Of a DNA stretch of 64,000 bases, positions 22,028 to 35,300 are shown one piece after another. A program made the position numbers and the translations under genes. This DNA is from Rhabdornis inornatus. Taxonomy: Eukaryota > Chordata > Aves > Passeriformes > Rhabdornithidae. Numbering within the stretch: position 1 is the first letter of the stretch; every line of letters begins with the position of its first letter. The notes below the pieces were generated by a model, which saw only the letters and a program-made list of their open reading frames with translations, had not been told where the DNA came from and searched no databases. The stretch spans positions 868,001 through 932,000 of the forward strand of contig VWZS01002869.1 of NCBI GenBank assembly GCA_013397075.1, in the 5' to 3' direction.

Positions 22028-24337
22028 GTAAGTTTGACACTTCTGTGCATATTCTTCCCCAGCAACAATGTCAGGCAATAGCTGCAGGCTTTCACACAAG
22101 AAACATGACAGCTAGCAAAAATGGAAATACTGCAATTTCACCTGAGTACTGTTTGCCTCCTCAGCTTCTTACTAGGCAGCTGAAAGTTGTGTGAGGAACA
22201 GCAAAACTGTAAGCCTCTGGCTCTATAATTTTTTTCAAAAGCATAGGGAACAAGAATGCTGAATAATTCTCAGTACAAAGGTGTTAAATAAGTCAATTAG
22301 AAGACATCCTATCTTATGCAAATAAACCCCAAAAAATTTTCATTCATATTTTAAACTAAGGATTAAGAGAGCAATTATTCACCCAATCTGCTCATTTAAG
22401 AATCCATCAACTAAAGAGATTAACATGCCTTATGGTCACAGAATATGAGACAGCTTTGTGCCTATACCTGCATTAGTTCCATTAATAAATGCAGTCTTAG
22501 CATGTACCAACACTTCTGAGCTGTCACCTGTGAAATTTGCAGTGAAGAAAGCATTCACTTCTCCCTTGTAACATACAGTAACTACAGCGAGGAAAGCCAA
22601 CTCAAGGGATTTATTTTTAGCAAACTAATCATTGTGAAAAGATAGTTCAGTTTTCTTTACAAGATTAAATAAAATACGGGAGAGACTATTTAAGCCACAC
22701 TATTTAAAGTGTGACTGTATGGTAATGGGCTTGTTACCAGCGGCAATCTATGGCACAATTACATAAGATATGTAAGCTACATAAGCAGAATTCTACATAA
22801 CTCACAGTAACTATTGAGTTATTTCACTTCTCATTCACAAGTTCAAATGGCAAATATGCATCTCAAATCAGCACAACTTTTTACTGCTTACCGTAAACCA
22901 GAGGGCCCAATCTACATAAGGGTTATATGACAAATCTAAACTGCATTCCATCTTTTTCCTCCTATATAGAAAGATAGCTATTAGAGCAACAGAGTACTAG
23001 AAAGGGTAAACAAAGGGCCAAGCACTTTTACCATAATAACCTGCAGAACTGCTGGAATCATATGAAGAAGGGATTAAGACACAGAAACATATCACCTTCA
23101 AAATATTCTCCAATGAAGGCATGTTAAAAAGTAGAGTCTGACACAGCCATAGCAATTCCTGTATTAAGGAGACCTGACAAACCTTTGTACTGTTGAAAAG
23201 TGCATCTGCATGAGAACACACGTTTTTAAAAAATGTCTAGGAGACAACATTGTGCCTATTTCATGTCTACAATGAAACTACACATGAAGTCAATCCAATT
23301 TTCATGGCATTCTTTACGTCCTAAAAACTAATTCTTTATTCTGAGTTTTCCTTTTTTGATATTCTGCCATAACCGCTTTACACAGAGCACAACACAGCAC
23401 AAATCCTCAAATAGGATCATGCTTCAGGCATTTAATTCGCAAAGATTATTTGCTAAAGCTGTACTCATGCCTGCATTAATTTTTTGTAGAAGCAGAATAT
23501 ACATGCAGCATTACTACATTTCAGTAAAATACATGTCTGATCTACAGACTGAACTGTAGGTTCTGAATAAGCCCTTACACAGCCAATGAAACCAGGGGAT
23601 AAAAAGGAAGGTATTTACCCCACCACACAGCTTAGGAGGCATTCTCCATGTACCTGGCCATACAGGAGATATGCAGACAGATACATCCAGATACTGCAGA
23701 CACTTGTGGAGGAAACTAGTCTCTACAGTATCTATAACCTGTGAAGGTATGCAACATGTCATTTTTCCACTTGATCCTCTCTTACCAGGGTGCTTTTAGG
23801 ACTACCAGCAAGCCTTGAACATGCACTCAATCAACTTAAACTAATTTTCGTTGTTTGCTGTCCCTTGCCTTCTTGTTTCTGTGCACATTTTCTGTATGGG
23901 TGACTTCAAGCATGACACATTCAAACTCTCAGACTGGGATATGAATCTCAAAATTTTCTGGCTAAACAGCGACTAAAGAAGCTTATTCAAGTGGAACACT
24001 CCTCAGTACACTAACATTTCCAGGGCAACTAGAACTCGTTTCCATTACAAATGGCTAGGATTATGAGAAAGGACTGCTTTGTACTTATCAGGAATGACAA
24101 GGGTTTTTTTAATAAAGTCATTGATATGCCCTGACCTCCCGTGAAGAACAATCCCAGAGGTAACTCCAGGATAGCTGGCTCTGCACAGTCTTGGACAAAG
24201 CTGCTATTTCACTGAACACCTGCTGAAAGGACACTGCTAAATTTTTGGCTTTTTAGTTATTTCACATTTACAGAAAGGCCACGTGAAAGACTTGATCCTG
24301 GGCAAGTGGACTGCCTCCCACAGCATGTGTGACAAGC

Positions 24338-24673
24338 ATGTCAAAGCCCCTGGTTCCACAGGAGGAAGCTTGGGGAAAAGCAAAGACAGATGAATTTTGT
24401 GACTCCAAAGAGCCCCAAGAGTCATGCACAACATCAGGAAGGGACTCGAGACAGACACAGAGAGAATTTACTCACAGTGATATAGCGGCAGTGGACAAGG
24501 GAAAAGAGACAGAGATCTCCCCATCTTTTTGTAAAGATGATAACCACCAGAAAGACCCCTTTCCTAATTTTGACCCAGGAGAAAAGCTTCCAAGACAATC
24601 TGCCAAAATGTTTGGCAAGCCCATGAGATTTACTAAAATCAAGTACATTCAATGTGGATTATTGCCCTTCTAG
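24338..24673 (+). other. uncharacterised open frame, 111 codons
   Basis: The frame runs from an ATG at 24338 to a TAG at 24671. The product would be strongly hydrophilic (for example CKDDNHQKDPFPNFDPGEK), with few of the Leu/Phe/Ile runs that chance frames in AT-rich DNA usually show. It has no signal peptide, membrane segment or recognisable domain. It has no visible promoter and no clear flanking splice sites. It may be a remnant of an old exon or of transposon coding sequence, or simply chance. Confidence 0.15.
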
Positions 24674-25430
24674 AAGTCAAATCCCCTGAGAGAAAAGAAG
24701 GGATCTTGCACCACTATGTCAGTTGATGTAAAATTGGACCCGTGGAAAACTGCAATCATGTGCTTCGGAGTGCCCTGAGCTTTAATGCAGTCAATATTCT
24801 TGAAGGATGAGTTCCTCAAGAGAAAAGCTGTCACACTCAGTCTGGGGAGGTGAGAACAGAATGTCCCTCAAAACACTTAACAGCCCTTATATCTGCAAGG
24901 AAGATCAAGTTAACCTTGGAAAAAGGAAAGGTCCACTATTAGAGCACTTCCTCTATTTCCTGGAAGTGGGATAACATAACCTAAAGGCAAAGCCTAGATC
25001 TGGGTGTCAGATGTGGGTTTGCCTGTCTTCTAGAGCTGGAAGGCAGGTCCTAAGAATCATAAAATGAGCCCTTACAGCTAGAAAAGTAACTTGTGACACA
25101 GATTTTGGAGTGCCACAGTTATCATCACAAACTTCGTAATTTACAGAAGAGTAATTAAGTTTGTACATTCATTCAAAAGACAGGAGAAATATCTATAACA
25201 TTTTCAGGAAGGCACTTGAAATCTTAGATAGACCTGTCCTTTGCCAAAACAGAGGTACAGGACTAATGTCCCCAGCTATTGAGTCTCAGACTGATGGTAA
25301 TCGAACACAGGGTTTATAACCCAGAGCTCCAAGTGCTTTGTGCAATCTGCACATAGTCTGGTCTCATCTCCCTCTTTATCCCTTTCAAACAGCAGTATTG
25401 AGATAGGTATATTGCTAGAGATAGGCAAAA

Positions 25431-25435
25431 TAGAT

Positions 25436-25466
<31 letters not shown>

Positions 25467-25467
25467 G
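25431..25467. repeat. (GATA)n microsatellite
   Basis: About eight tetranucleotide units run tagatagaaagatagatag..., with one interruption near the left end. On the minus strand it reads as (TATC)n and accounts for the LYLSIYLS-like frames there. It is a plausible length-polymorphic marker. Confidence 0.97.
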
Positions 25468-28400
25468 TTTATACATCTTTCTTTTTTGTTCAACATGATG
25501 TAATTTAGTCCACCAGTGAGTGCCCTTCAGCCCATGCTTTCATTCATGAAATCATCTACACATACTGCTCAGCTTAAGAGGGGCTTCTGTTATTTCCATG
25601 ATTTGATCAAAAAGCACACTCCATAATGGGCCAAACCTGGACACACAGCAGTCTCTCCCACGGGATGTTTTCTGTTTTCTACTACCCCACCAGCAACCAT
25701 AACCTCCAGAAGAACACTGACACCCTCTGAACAAATGTTCGGTCCTGTCACCAGGGCAGCTGGATCCCAGTATGTACAAACTTCAGTAAAAAATTCAGTA
25801 AAAATGTGCAGAGGCCACATACAACAGAACCATCTTTTGCACAATCTCTCCTTAATAGCTCTGGCAAATTTACAAACCAAATACAGGCAAACCCTCAGTA
25901 GGTCTGTGTTGCCCTACTTCCATCAACATCAATGAAGCCATGAAAACTGAAGGCAGCAGAGGATCTTGCATCAGGAAAGTACATGTCATCCTTCTCAAAA
26001 TCTTACACTGCAATCTACATAAAACAAACCATCTTTGCATAGCCCAAATGCTAAATATCTGTTTTCCCTTGCTCTTCACTGTACTTTAAAAGACAATGGA
26101 AACCACACAATGCAGATGTTTAGGCAGGAAGCCAGACTCTCAAGAGCTCAGTTTTGATGCTCACTCCAAGCTTTAAATGCCTAACTAAACCTGTCAAAAT
26201 CCCTTGTTGCCTCATAATCTAAGCACAGAACCCCTGGACACATACAAATTTTCACAACTTCTTGTGTCACTGATCAAAGAGTAAGATGATGAAAGAAAAC
26301 ATCCAAAGGTTTTAACTCTATTTTGATAAACAGGCATGAACAGTTTGGACTCTCAGCCAAAGTTTCTTTGAACATTAAGAACTACATCTGGCAAGGAATT
26401 TGAGAGTTAATTTCACATTAAAGCCTAAGAGCCTATGCTTGGTGCAGAACACAGAAGAAAAAAACTTTAACTTTTCCTATTGAAAAACAAAAGCTGATCT
26501 GTACTTAAGCAAAGAAGGCATAAATTTATGGGGCTGAAATATCAACCACTCACTTTTACAGGGTATTGGAAGACACACAATCAAAATGGAGCACTCTGTG
26601 GGTGCTGTTCCTATAAAAAGGCAATAGAGACACTCATAGGGCCAGCAGGGGTTCAAAACCACCAAAATTATCAATGAAAACAAATCCCAAGTGTTGGAGA
26701 AACAGCCCTCCTCTATGCTTTGACACACATTTTAGCACAGCAAGTCATAAATACAGGGTGCTCAGAACAGATATTTCTGTTGAGTCCATCAGCTTCATAA
26801 TTTTTTTCTTTTCATATTCAACATTGACGCTGGCTCTCTCTTCACTTTCAAAAGCATAGGCAGCCAGTGCCACGTGGACACTTCAACTTGTCCTTGGGTG
26901 TGAATGTGACCTTCTTGACCAAGTGTTTGCATTCTGAGTTTTGTTTCTAATTTTCTTGTTTTTCCTTTTTCCCTTGCTCGTTTGTTCCTCATTTTTTTAA
27001 AAAGTTCTACCAGAACCCTTGTCATTCCCAACACAACATTTATCTCAGACTGCTCAGTAAAAGACAGTCGGCTAAAAAGAAAGAATGGATGAGCAGAACA
27101 AATACTGATTTCACTTAAAATGTATACTTTAAAACTTTGGGCAAAAATATTCTTCCTTTATATATCATTGAGCATGACTAAGCATGATTCAGCTCCAGGT
27201 AGACATACCTAAACATTGCTGACTTGCTCTTTTAGTCAGCAGAGATTTAACTGCTATATTCAGAGAACCCTAAAGGAGCGATTTGGCTCTCCTGTGACAG
27301 ACACCTAAGACTAAGACATTAATTCACTCTTTAGACTCTGTCACTGTAGTGATTTTATCTCCTTAGACAGCAGTGGCATGCTCGAGGATAGATGCCTAAA
27401 CTACTGGATAAATAACTAAATTACAGGCATTTTCATGGAGACTTGGTAAGGACAGTCAGGCTTTAATAACCAAAACAGTGCATCTGATTCTTCGGTGAGA
27501 CATCACCTCAGAAGAATTCAAGTGTGCTCATGCCACTGGAAATGCTGATCTAGAGTTCCAGATCAGACCAGGCTCTGCTGGCTCTGGCTCACTCATGTAC
27601 TGGATCAAGTCAGACACACTGTTAGCTGACAAAATGTGGGTGTGAGGCGGTGCCAGTGTTATCAAACCTGCATAATGTAAAGGTAGATAACATCCTTGTT
27701 ACTCCAAGTTTTCAGTCTTACTACAGTACAAAAATTAGATCTACTTGAAAGTTTTAATCCCAAGTTTTAATCTTCATATTGTTCCCCATACTGGTGTTGA
27801 AGTATGAGCAATGTTTAATAGCCTCCAGCATCTATTCCAGAATGACAATCTTTTAAGAGCAGTAGTTGTAGAAACTGGGCCAGCTTCCAGCTGTCTGACA
27901 GGTCTTTTATTGCTGCTGTAATACATCCAAAATGAGGAAGTGTCACATGTTTTAATACTATAACTATTGATTACTAATGTCACAGAATAATACACTTTTA
28001 GGTTGTGAAAACAGCCTAATAACACATCTAGGACTAATGAAGCAACTTAGCCAAGACCTTTCCCTCTATTTCAGTGTATTTTCATACATTAAATTAATAT
28101 AGATATTTCTCACTGACACTTAGAAGAGAGATTATGATTTTGTCTCTAAACCAAGGAAGTAGCTATCTCACAAGTAGACTGAGAAAACTGTAGAACAGAA
28201 AAATCAAACCCTATATTGAAAACATGAACTTCCTGCTTGAGAGCAGTACCTTTAAGGTAGAAAGCTTGTAATTCAAACACACGTTACAAATATACACTAA
28301 AGCAAGTTAATTAAGTAGTGCAATATAAACTACTTTATGGTAGTTTAATAATTTCACAAGAAATACAGGCGACACTTATGACATAATTAAATGAAGATGC

Positions 28401-31400
28401 TAATAGCAGTGTCCTATGTGGGTTACACATGATTGGTGCTCAAAGTGTTTGTGGCTGTAGTAATGGCAGCACTCAGCTTCTTTCTCCCCATTTCTCAAGA
28501 CAGTCCAAACTACAATCCCTTTGTTCCAGCTTACTCAGCTCTCTATAATACCCCATACATGAAAAATGCCATAAATAGACACAGAGGCATACAACAAAAC
28601 ACTTTCTTGTATTTAGCTTCAACCAGTTGCATAAAGCAACAGCCCCTTTACCAGCACCTACTTCTTCCCATGGAATATCCTCTGCCAACACCTGCTGCTG
28701 CTTCCTCCTATGAGGACAGAAGAGTTAGACTTAAGACCTTTTTGGCCTTCTCAAAAGGGGCTTTGAAAACACCTGATAACTCAGCAATATTCCTGTTAAA
28801 TACAGACAGCTATTTAAGGCAAAAGATTGATGTAACAGCATGATATACCAACATTTATTGTGCAGTGTTCTAAATGAATGCAGTTATTATCATATTGTCA
28901 TGAACCAAGATGCACCAATGAAGCCTATGTAAAAATAAATAATGTTATTTAGACCCTTCTTTAATTTTTACATAAAATCTTTCCCACGTTGCTTGACCTC
29001 CATTTGATCTAACAAAGGTGGTCAGACCTCCTACTTCCAAGGAATCCAATCTCATCCAGGTTGAAGTCAGTTTGATTACTATGGGCTTTCATAGATACTC
29101 TTTTCACACTGCAAACGAAATGTAGAAACAACACTCTGAGAAGAAGAAAAAAACAAAATTCAGAATGAGTTAGCAGTGAAAGGCTGTGGTACAAGCTGCT
29201 TTACCTTACTAGATAATCAATAACACTGCTTTTGCATCTTGATAATGTTACAATGACTTGTGCAAAGTGAACGGGAATTTTTATACTTCCCTCCTTTGGT
29301 TAGTGAAATGCCACAGTATTTAGAGTTAGCACAAAGTAATACCTTGGTTCATCAGTACTCCTACATATAGTATTTGGGAATAACGACTGTAAGGACCATT
29401 TTTAAAAGCAATAAGCCATTAATGTGTATGTGCTTGAATAATTTTGTTTTACAGCATTTCATCTTGTAGTAAGTATATTAAAATCAGGGGGGAGAGGGGT
29501 GAGGGGAAAAAAAGCCAGGACCAGATAGAGACATCTGAGTCTTTAGATTTCTAATTTGCACATGATCATTAAACAAGTCTTTTAGAATCATTGGGCATCT
29601 CTTTCTTATTCTTTAAAATAAAGCCCTGCTTTGCATAAACAGAAAATTATTATAAAACCAAATGAGCCTAGTGCAGAATGGTATTATTGCCAGCACACCT
29701 AGATGCATCACCTTAAAAATATCAACAGCTGCCAGGCAATTCTGGCTGCCCCACACATGAACACCAGCTGGAAGCAAAACGACATTCACAGGGATGAAGG
29801 CAGTCCCTCAGTCCCAGCCCCCAAGAGCAGGAACCATTTCAGCTTTCCCACTTTTCCATCCCCCAGCTCTCGCATTTTTTTTTTCCAAGCAAACACCATT
29901 TGTCCCTTTCCCCCTGCCAGAACATTGGTAGCATGGTGAAAAAGAAGCAAGCAGCAGAATGTCTCAGTTTTACACTACAGATTTCTTACGTTATACAGCA
30001 GATTTCTTATTTTAGAGGAACAAATCCAAAGGCAGACCTGTTACTAAGATTTTGGGTTGTAACAGACATCTCATGTTTTACACAGCACTGACAGATATAA
30101 TGATAGGACAGTCTTCAATAGTCTGTTTGGTTTTTTCAGTGGTAACACCTTGCTTAACAGCATTCCTCTTTTAAAGTCCTTTTTTTCCACAGGTTAATAT
30201 TAGTTCTTACTAAATTTGAAACCAATTAACCAGTTTCTTGGGCTTTTTGCTGTTACCAAACAGCTGATGGACTCAAATACAAGCCAGTGTTCTTACTGTT
30301 CAGAAATCAAAATTATTCGTGCTGACTAGTCTGCTGTTGTGAGATATTTACAGCAATACAAGCATACTTTATACGGTGTTTGCATATTATGGAACTCAAC
30401 CCACTTTTTATACAGTAAATACTACTGTAAATTTAAAAATAAATTCAGATTATTTCTTTTTATGGATATTCTGGATCTCCACTCAGTAAGATTACACATA
30501 TCATTTTTAGTCCTAAATGGTAAAAAACATTAGAGATAACTCTTGGAAGTGGTTTCCAAGCACAACTTTCATATTCTGAAAAGCCCATTCCATATTTTTC
30601 ACTTCAAAAAGGACTTGGTGATCCCTCGTGTCCTCCCCTCATTTCATTCTCATTCAAGTGTAATGAAGCAACATGAAATCATTTTGCTCAGAACCTCTCC
30701 ATTCTCCAATCTTTTATTGCAGTGCTGTTGCAGGAAGGACAGAGGCCACAGTAAGGAGCAAACAAATAGGCACAAATAACTAGAATGGACACAGAGTAGA
30801 AAATAAAACTCAGTAGGTTCTTTCCATCATTCCCACAAAAAAAACATCATCCCTGAAGCCTGGCGTATATTTAAGCCTTAGGAAATGCTCTAGAGATAAT
30901 CCATGCCCCTTCACACTACAGCTACAGAGATAAACATGACTTCCAGCAGCAATAAGGCAGCTACTAACAATACTCCAAGAATTTGTGTATTTCAATGATT
31001 ATACTTTCTGCTCAATTATGCAGAGGACTAGCAAAAAAAAGGCAAACTATTGACCTGTATCTTGTTTCATTCCCAAAGCTCAAAAGTCTTAATGTTTACA
31101 TACTCCACTGCCATCACATTTGAAGAGCAAAGAAAGTCACTGTGACAAATTTTAAGATCTAACATTGCTGATTTCTGTGTTCATCACTTATTACAATTTT
31201 TACAAATTGCTTAGCTGCAGATATTTACCACAGCCGAAATAATAAGTCTATAATATCAGCTTTTAATCAAGATAAAATTGGAGGAGATGCTCTTTCCTAA
31301 CCTAATACAAAAGAAAGTAAATTAACTGACATTTTCTGAAACACTGTGATCTGTGGTTGCATTAGCTGTGTGAGATGAAAGAGTGGAGATCAAGCATGTA

Positions 31401-32298
31401 AGAGCATGAAGCAGTATTTAAAGTCTGAAATAGTTTTGGAAATGAAGATCCAGAATGCTCAATTAAAGGCTCTACTTGACCATCTGTGATTCTGTAGATC
31501 CATGTATTCCCATAGACAGACTATAGTAACTGCTCTGTCAATATCTAACTGAATGGGATAGAGAAATTGCAAATTAAAAGTCAACTTCTAGACTAGAAGT
31601 GGAGGTTCAGGGTTGTCTGGAATTTTTGTTTTCAGTAGTGAAAGCGATGATTTTCTCTGTAGTATCACTGTGTATCTATTTCTCAAAGTTCTTCAATTTT
31701 ATGCATGATCAGTCCTGTGGCTGAGCACTACAGTTTCTCAGAATCCAGTTTGTGATTCTGAGTTTTATCACTGTAAAAGGCCAGTCCCTGGTTGCCCTCA
31801 CTTCTCACAACACTGTGAGTTTTGCTTTCACATCATGCCTCTGTATCCCACTTCAGGAGCAGAGTGAAGACCAAAGCATCCCAAAGCCCAGTGTCCAAGA
31901 CAATACTCTGAAATGTTGAGAAGGTCAGCTGAAGCAATAGCCAGCACCTTAGCTTTCCTGACAAGTTTCCAGGGGGAAAAAAAAAAAACAAACTAGGAAA
32001 GCACAAATAAAAAGGTCCCTCTCGCATCTGACAGGAATGACTCCCTTAAACAGGAATAATGCACTCATATAAGTACAAGCTTGAGTGGGTCACAAGCTGA
32101 GATCACCTAACATTTTGCCCAACCAGGCATGTCTCTGCCTAAAGTATCATACTGAAGAAGTATTTTGGGGACAAAATATTAGTTTGAACACAAAAGCATG
32201 ATTACAGTTGATTTGGCTTTGAATGGTGAAGCAAGAGGGTTCTGCAGAGGTGGATAGGTGGACAATAAAGAAATTGAAATGTCCCATGCGCAGGTACT
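25468..32298. other. non-coding stretch
   Basis: No gene is recognised. The longest frame (28463-28843, plus strand, ATG start, 126 codons) begins with a hydrophobic run, MAALSFFLPISQ, but matches no family. A 72-codon frame overlaps it on the other strand. No dispersed repeats are seen. A-runs and T-runs occur at 29874-29884 and 31976-31989. Confidence 0.6.
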
Positions 32299-32341
32299 GT
32301 GATCACTACTGATTTCTTTTTTTTTTTTTGTGATCACTACT
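32299..32341. repeat. 12-bp direct repeats flanking a poly-T run
   Basis: gtgatcactact occurs at 32299-32310 and again at 32330-32341. Between them are 19 bases, gattt-c followed by a run of 13 T. The arrangement looks like a target-site duplication around a minimal poly-A insertion (antisense), or a slippage duplication. Confidence 0.9.
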
Positions 32342-35300
32342 TTACTTACTGATTTTTAGAAGATTATACACCAGCAACATCAACTAAAATTAAATCCAGA
32401 AACTTACATACACTTTGAAATATTGTTCTTCCCAAACTCAAAGCAAGTTATTGGAGGGGGTAAAAATGGGCAAGTTGATTTTCTAAAATGGTAGTCATGT
32501 AAAGTGATACAAGAGATGCACCAGTGACTCTTGACTATATCAGAAAATGCTGAAGAAAAATGAAGAGTAAATATGGCCTACTGGCCCCACTAGATCTAAG
32601 TGGGAAAGGAAAACTATTTCTCACTGAAAACTAAGGATCCATGGCTTCATTTGCAATTATCATCTTGAGAAAACAAACACAGATACATTAATCTTCTAGA
32701 CAGAAGCTGGTAGCATACAAGGTGGAAAAAAGTATCGAAGAGACAGGTTTTGCTTTCATTTCTTTCCAAACAAAAGAGATTTTAACCATGTTTTCAGAAG
32801 AAGATGAGAAAAAGGAGGCACCAACAGAAAGGCAACACAGGAAACGGTACTGAGGACTTATTTACCTGTGAGGTATAAAGCTATTGATAAAAACTTGCAG
32901 TGCTGACTCCCAGCTGGGTGTGCTGAACTACAAGGTAGCTGTTCCTAGTGTGATAATTGCAGCTGCTAATGCCCTCAGATCACAAGACTCAAACATATAA
33001 CAGAGATACAACTCAAACCATGCCATGGAAGACAATGAGAGCTGAATTCATTCCACTCTAACTCAGGAACAAATCTCACTAATGAGGTTTGATACTCTCA
33101 CATTGCAGGAGTGCATGGCTGGGCAGGTGTGACTTTTTTCAGTTCATAGTCCTGTCACAGTGTAACCTGAAGGTAATTTCAGTAGAAAATACAAACCCAT
33201 CTCCCACTGTTTGCATTCAAATCTCATCTTCACTCCACAAGAAGCAACTCCCCACCATGACCTTACTATTTACACCTGGAGGCACAGCCTTTCCAGCTGA
33301 GAGCCACCAAATGAACTGATAGTTTTCCTAGACACAAACAAGTATAAAATGTTCTGAGGTTCGCAGTGGAGATGGTGTTTCAATTGCACCACGTGCATCA
33401 CTCCAATACACTAGGTGACCCTGAGTAAGGACAGAAGATGGGGGAAGGGGGAACAGGCATGTTGGCTTAGGATGTGATAAAAGAATTATCAGAATCATTT
33501 TTGCAGTAGACGCAGTTGAATTAATGTTTAAACCAGCTAATTATGTCCCCCACCTCTGCAAGTCGTAGTGCAACTCACAACAATTCACAGTGTCCTAGGC
33601 TTCGACATATTAAATGTTTAAAAAGTAAATCAAATTGTGAAGGGTTAATATTTATAAATATAGACCAAAAAACATTTCCTGCGTATGAATCATCCACTCC
33701 CCTTCTCCCAAGAACAACTATTTGAAACCCCTAAGCAGTCTACATTCAGAACAATTCCCTGGAAAAATGGATTAATGGGAACACTGAATTAGGCTCTCAA
33801 AGAAGCGTGGCAAATGTGATTTTTGATCAACTGTGTAATTCTACACATGTGTTAACATGGTAAAGTACTGTGGAGAGTGATACATTACTTTTCATGTGTG
33901 TTTAACATAACATGGGCAGTGTATCAGCATCTGCACAATATTTGTTCTATAAACAAGTAAGAATTCCATAAACTCCGCTGCCTAAAACTTACTGAACTCA
34001 TTTAGGCTGGAAAGCTTTTCCATAAAGAAAAATGCAAATATTCCTGTTATTAAACAGAAAAATGATCAAAAAACCTGTGAGTTTTGTGTGAACTGATGAC
34101 CTCCTCTGAGCTCCTTCTCTGACATTGTTTCAGCATCTCCTACAACGTCCCAAGAGGTCAATAAAAGACCACCAGCTTGAGGCATTACAAACAGCAACTA
34201 TGCCTCTCACACTACATCAAAGGAAATAAAATGTATCATGACATTAAAAGCCTTTTTAGAAGAACCCTTTACTGTCTCTAAGCAATCAAATCATCAGGTT
34301 CCACCTCCTAGCGTTTCTCCTACATAGTGGAAAGAAATGTATCCAGATGAAAGAGTTTTGCACTTGACAACAAAATGAGTGTTCTGAAAGTACACTAAAT
34401 CCCTTAAACAATAATTAAGCACCAAATGAACCATTTAAAAATTCACCACTACCATTAGAACAAATGAAATTAAGCCCAGACTTATTAAGTTTGCTCAACC
34501 CAAAAGAAGATAACTTCACATAGTTCCTGTTTAGCTGTGTGCAAACTATTTTTCAAAACATCTGACCGTAAAGATGGGTCAACAATATCTGCAATTAAGT
34601 AAATTAGATAACTAGATAACTTATATTCAAAGTATAATGGTGAACTAGCTCTTTATCTTTTCCCCTAAAGTAGTTATGATACTCCATTTCCAAGACTTCT
34701 GCTGAAAAAATTAACAGTTTTCACATTCTAATATATCCTAATACCCAAATTACAAAGCTATGCCCCTTGCTGATTCTTGTGGGGGAGAAGTGAGTAAGGA
34801 TGAAATTTCCACAGGATTCTTTAAATATCCAGAAAGTCTATTTCACTGAAAACTATTTTGTTCACATGTGTTGAAATTTTTGGCATCCCTTTGACATTTA
34901 TGTCAATGAAATCAGCAGGATCTAGGCAGCTGAAAGACTCCAGGACCGTAGGTCACTTTCTTTGTATTATTCAAACCAGGAATGACCAAACACAGGGCCA
35001 TTATACAGGGCTGTAGGTTAAATATAAAGGTTTGAGTTATTCACAGAAATAATCAAGATTTCAATACTTTAAGGTGGAAAAAAACAAACCCAAACACTTT
35101 CAGACCCACACGCATGTTTTACCACATATAAGTGAAAACAACTTGGTTTAATTCTGTAGATAAGGAAACACTTCTCTTGGGGAATTTATATCTGCTACCC
35201 ATTAGTGACCATGGCAATGATACACAGGTAGTGTTTGTTTGCAAGAATATTTACAGATTCAATGCTTTTCACTCCTAACACTGGAATGTTTTTTTCATTT

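Larger units (their letters stand above)
20381..25430. other. non-coding stretch with two open frames of 111-114 codons
   Basis: No gene is recognised. A possible exon on the plus strand lies at 21914-22027 and an unusually hydrophilic open frame lies at 24338-24673; both have their own entries. The rest is unique AT-rich DNA. Confidence 0.6.

Noticed and set aside
25276..25496. Two overlapping minus-strand frames with repeated LYLSIYLS residues
   Set aside because: They are translations of the GATA microsatellite.
28463..28843. 126-codon frame with a hydrophobic start resembling a signal peptide
   Set aside because: No family match. An overlapping frame exists on the other strand, and there is no splice or promoter context.
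31470..31500. ctgtgattctgta, resembling the CR1 3' octamers
   Set aside because: The preceding sequence lacks the usual CR1 3' wording. A short match alone is not enough.
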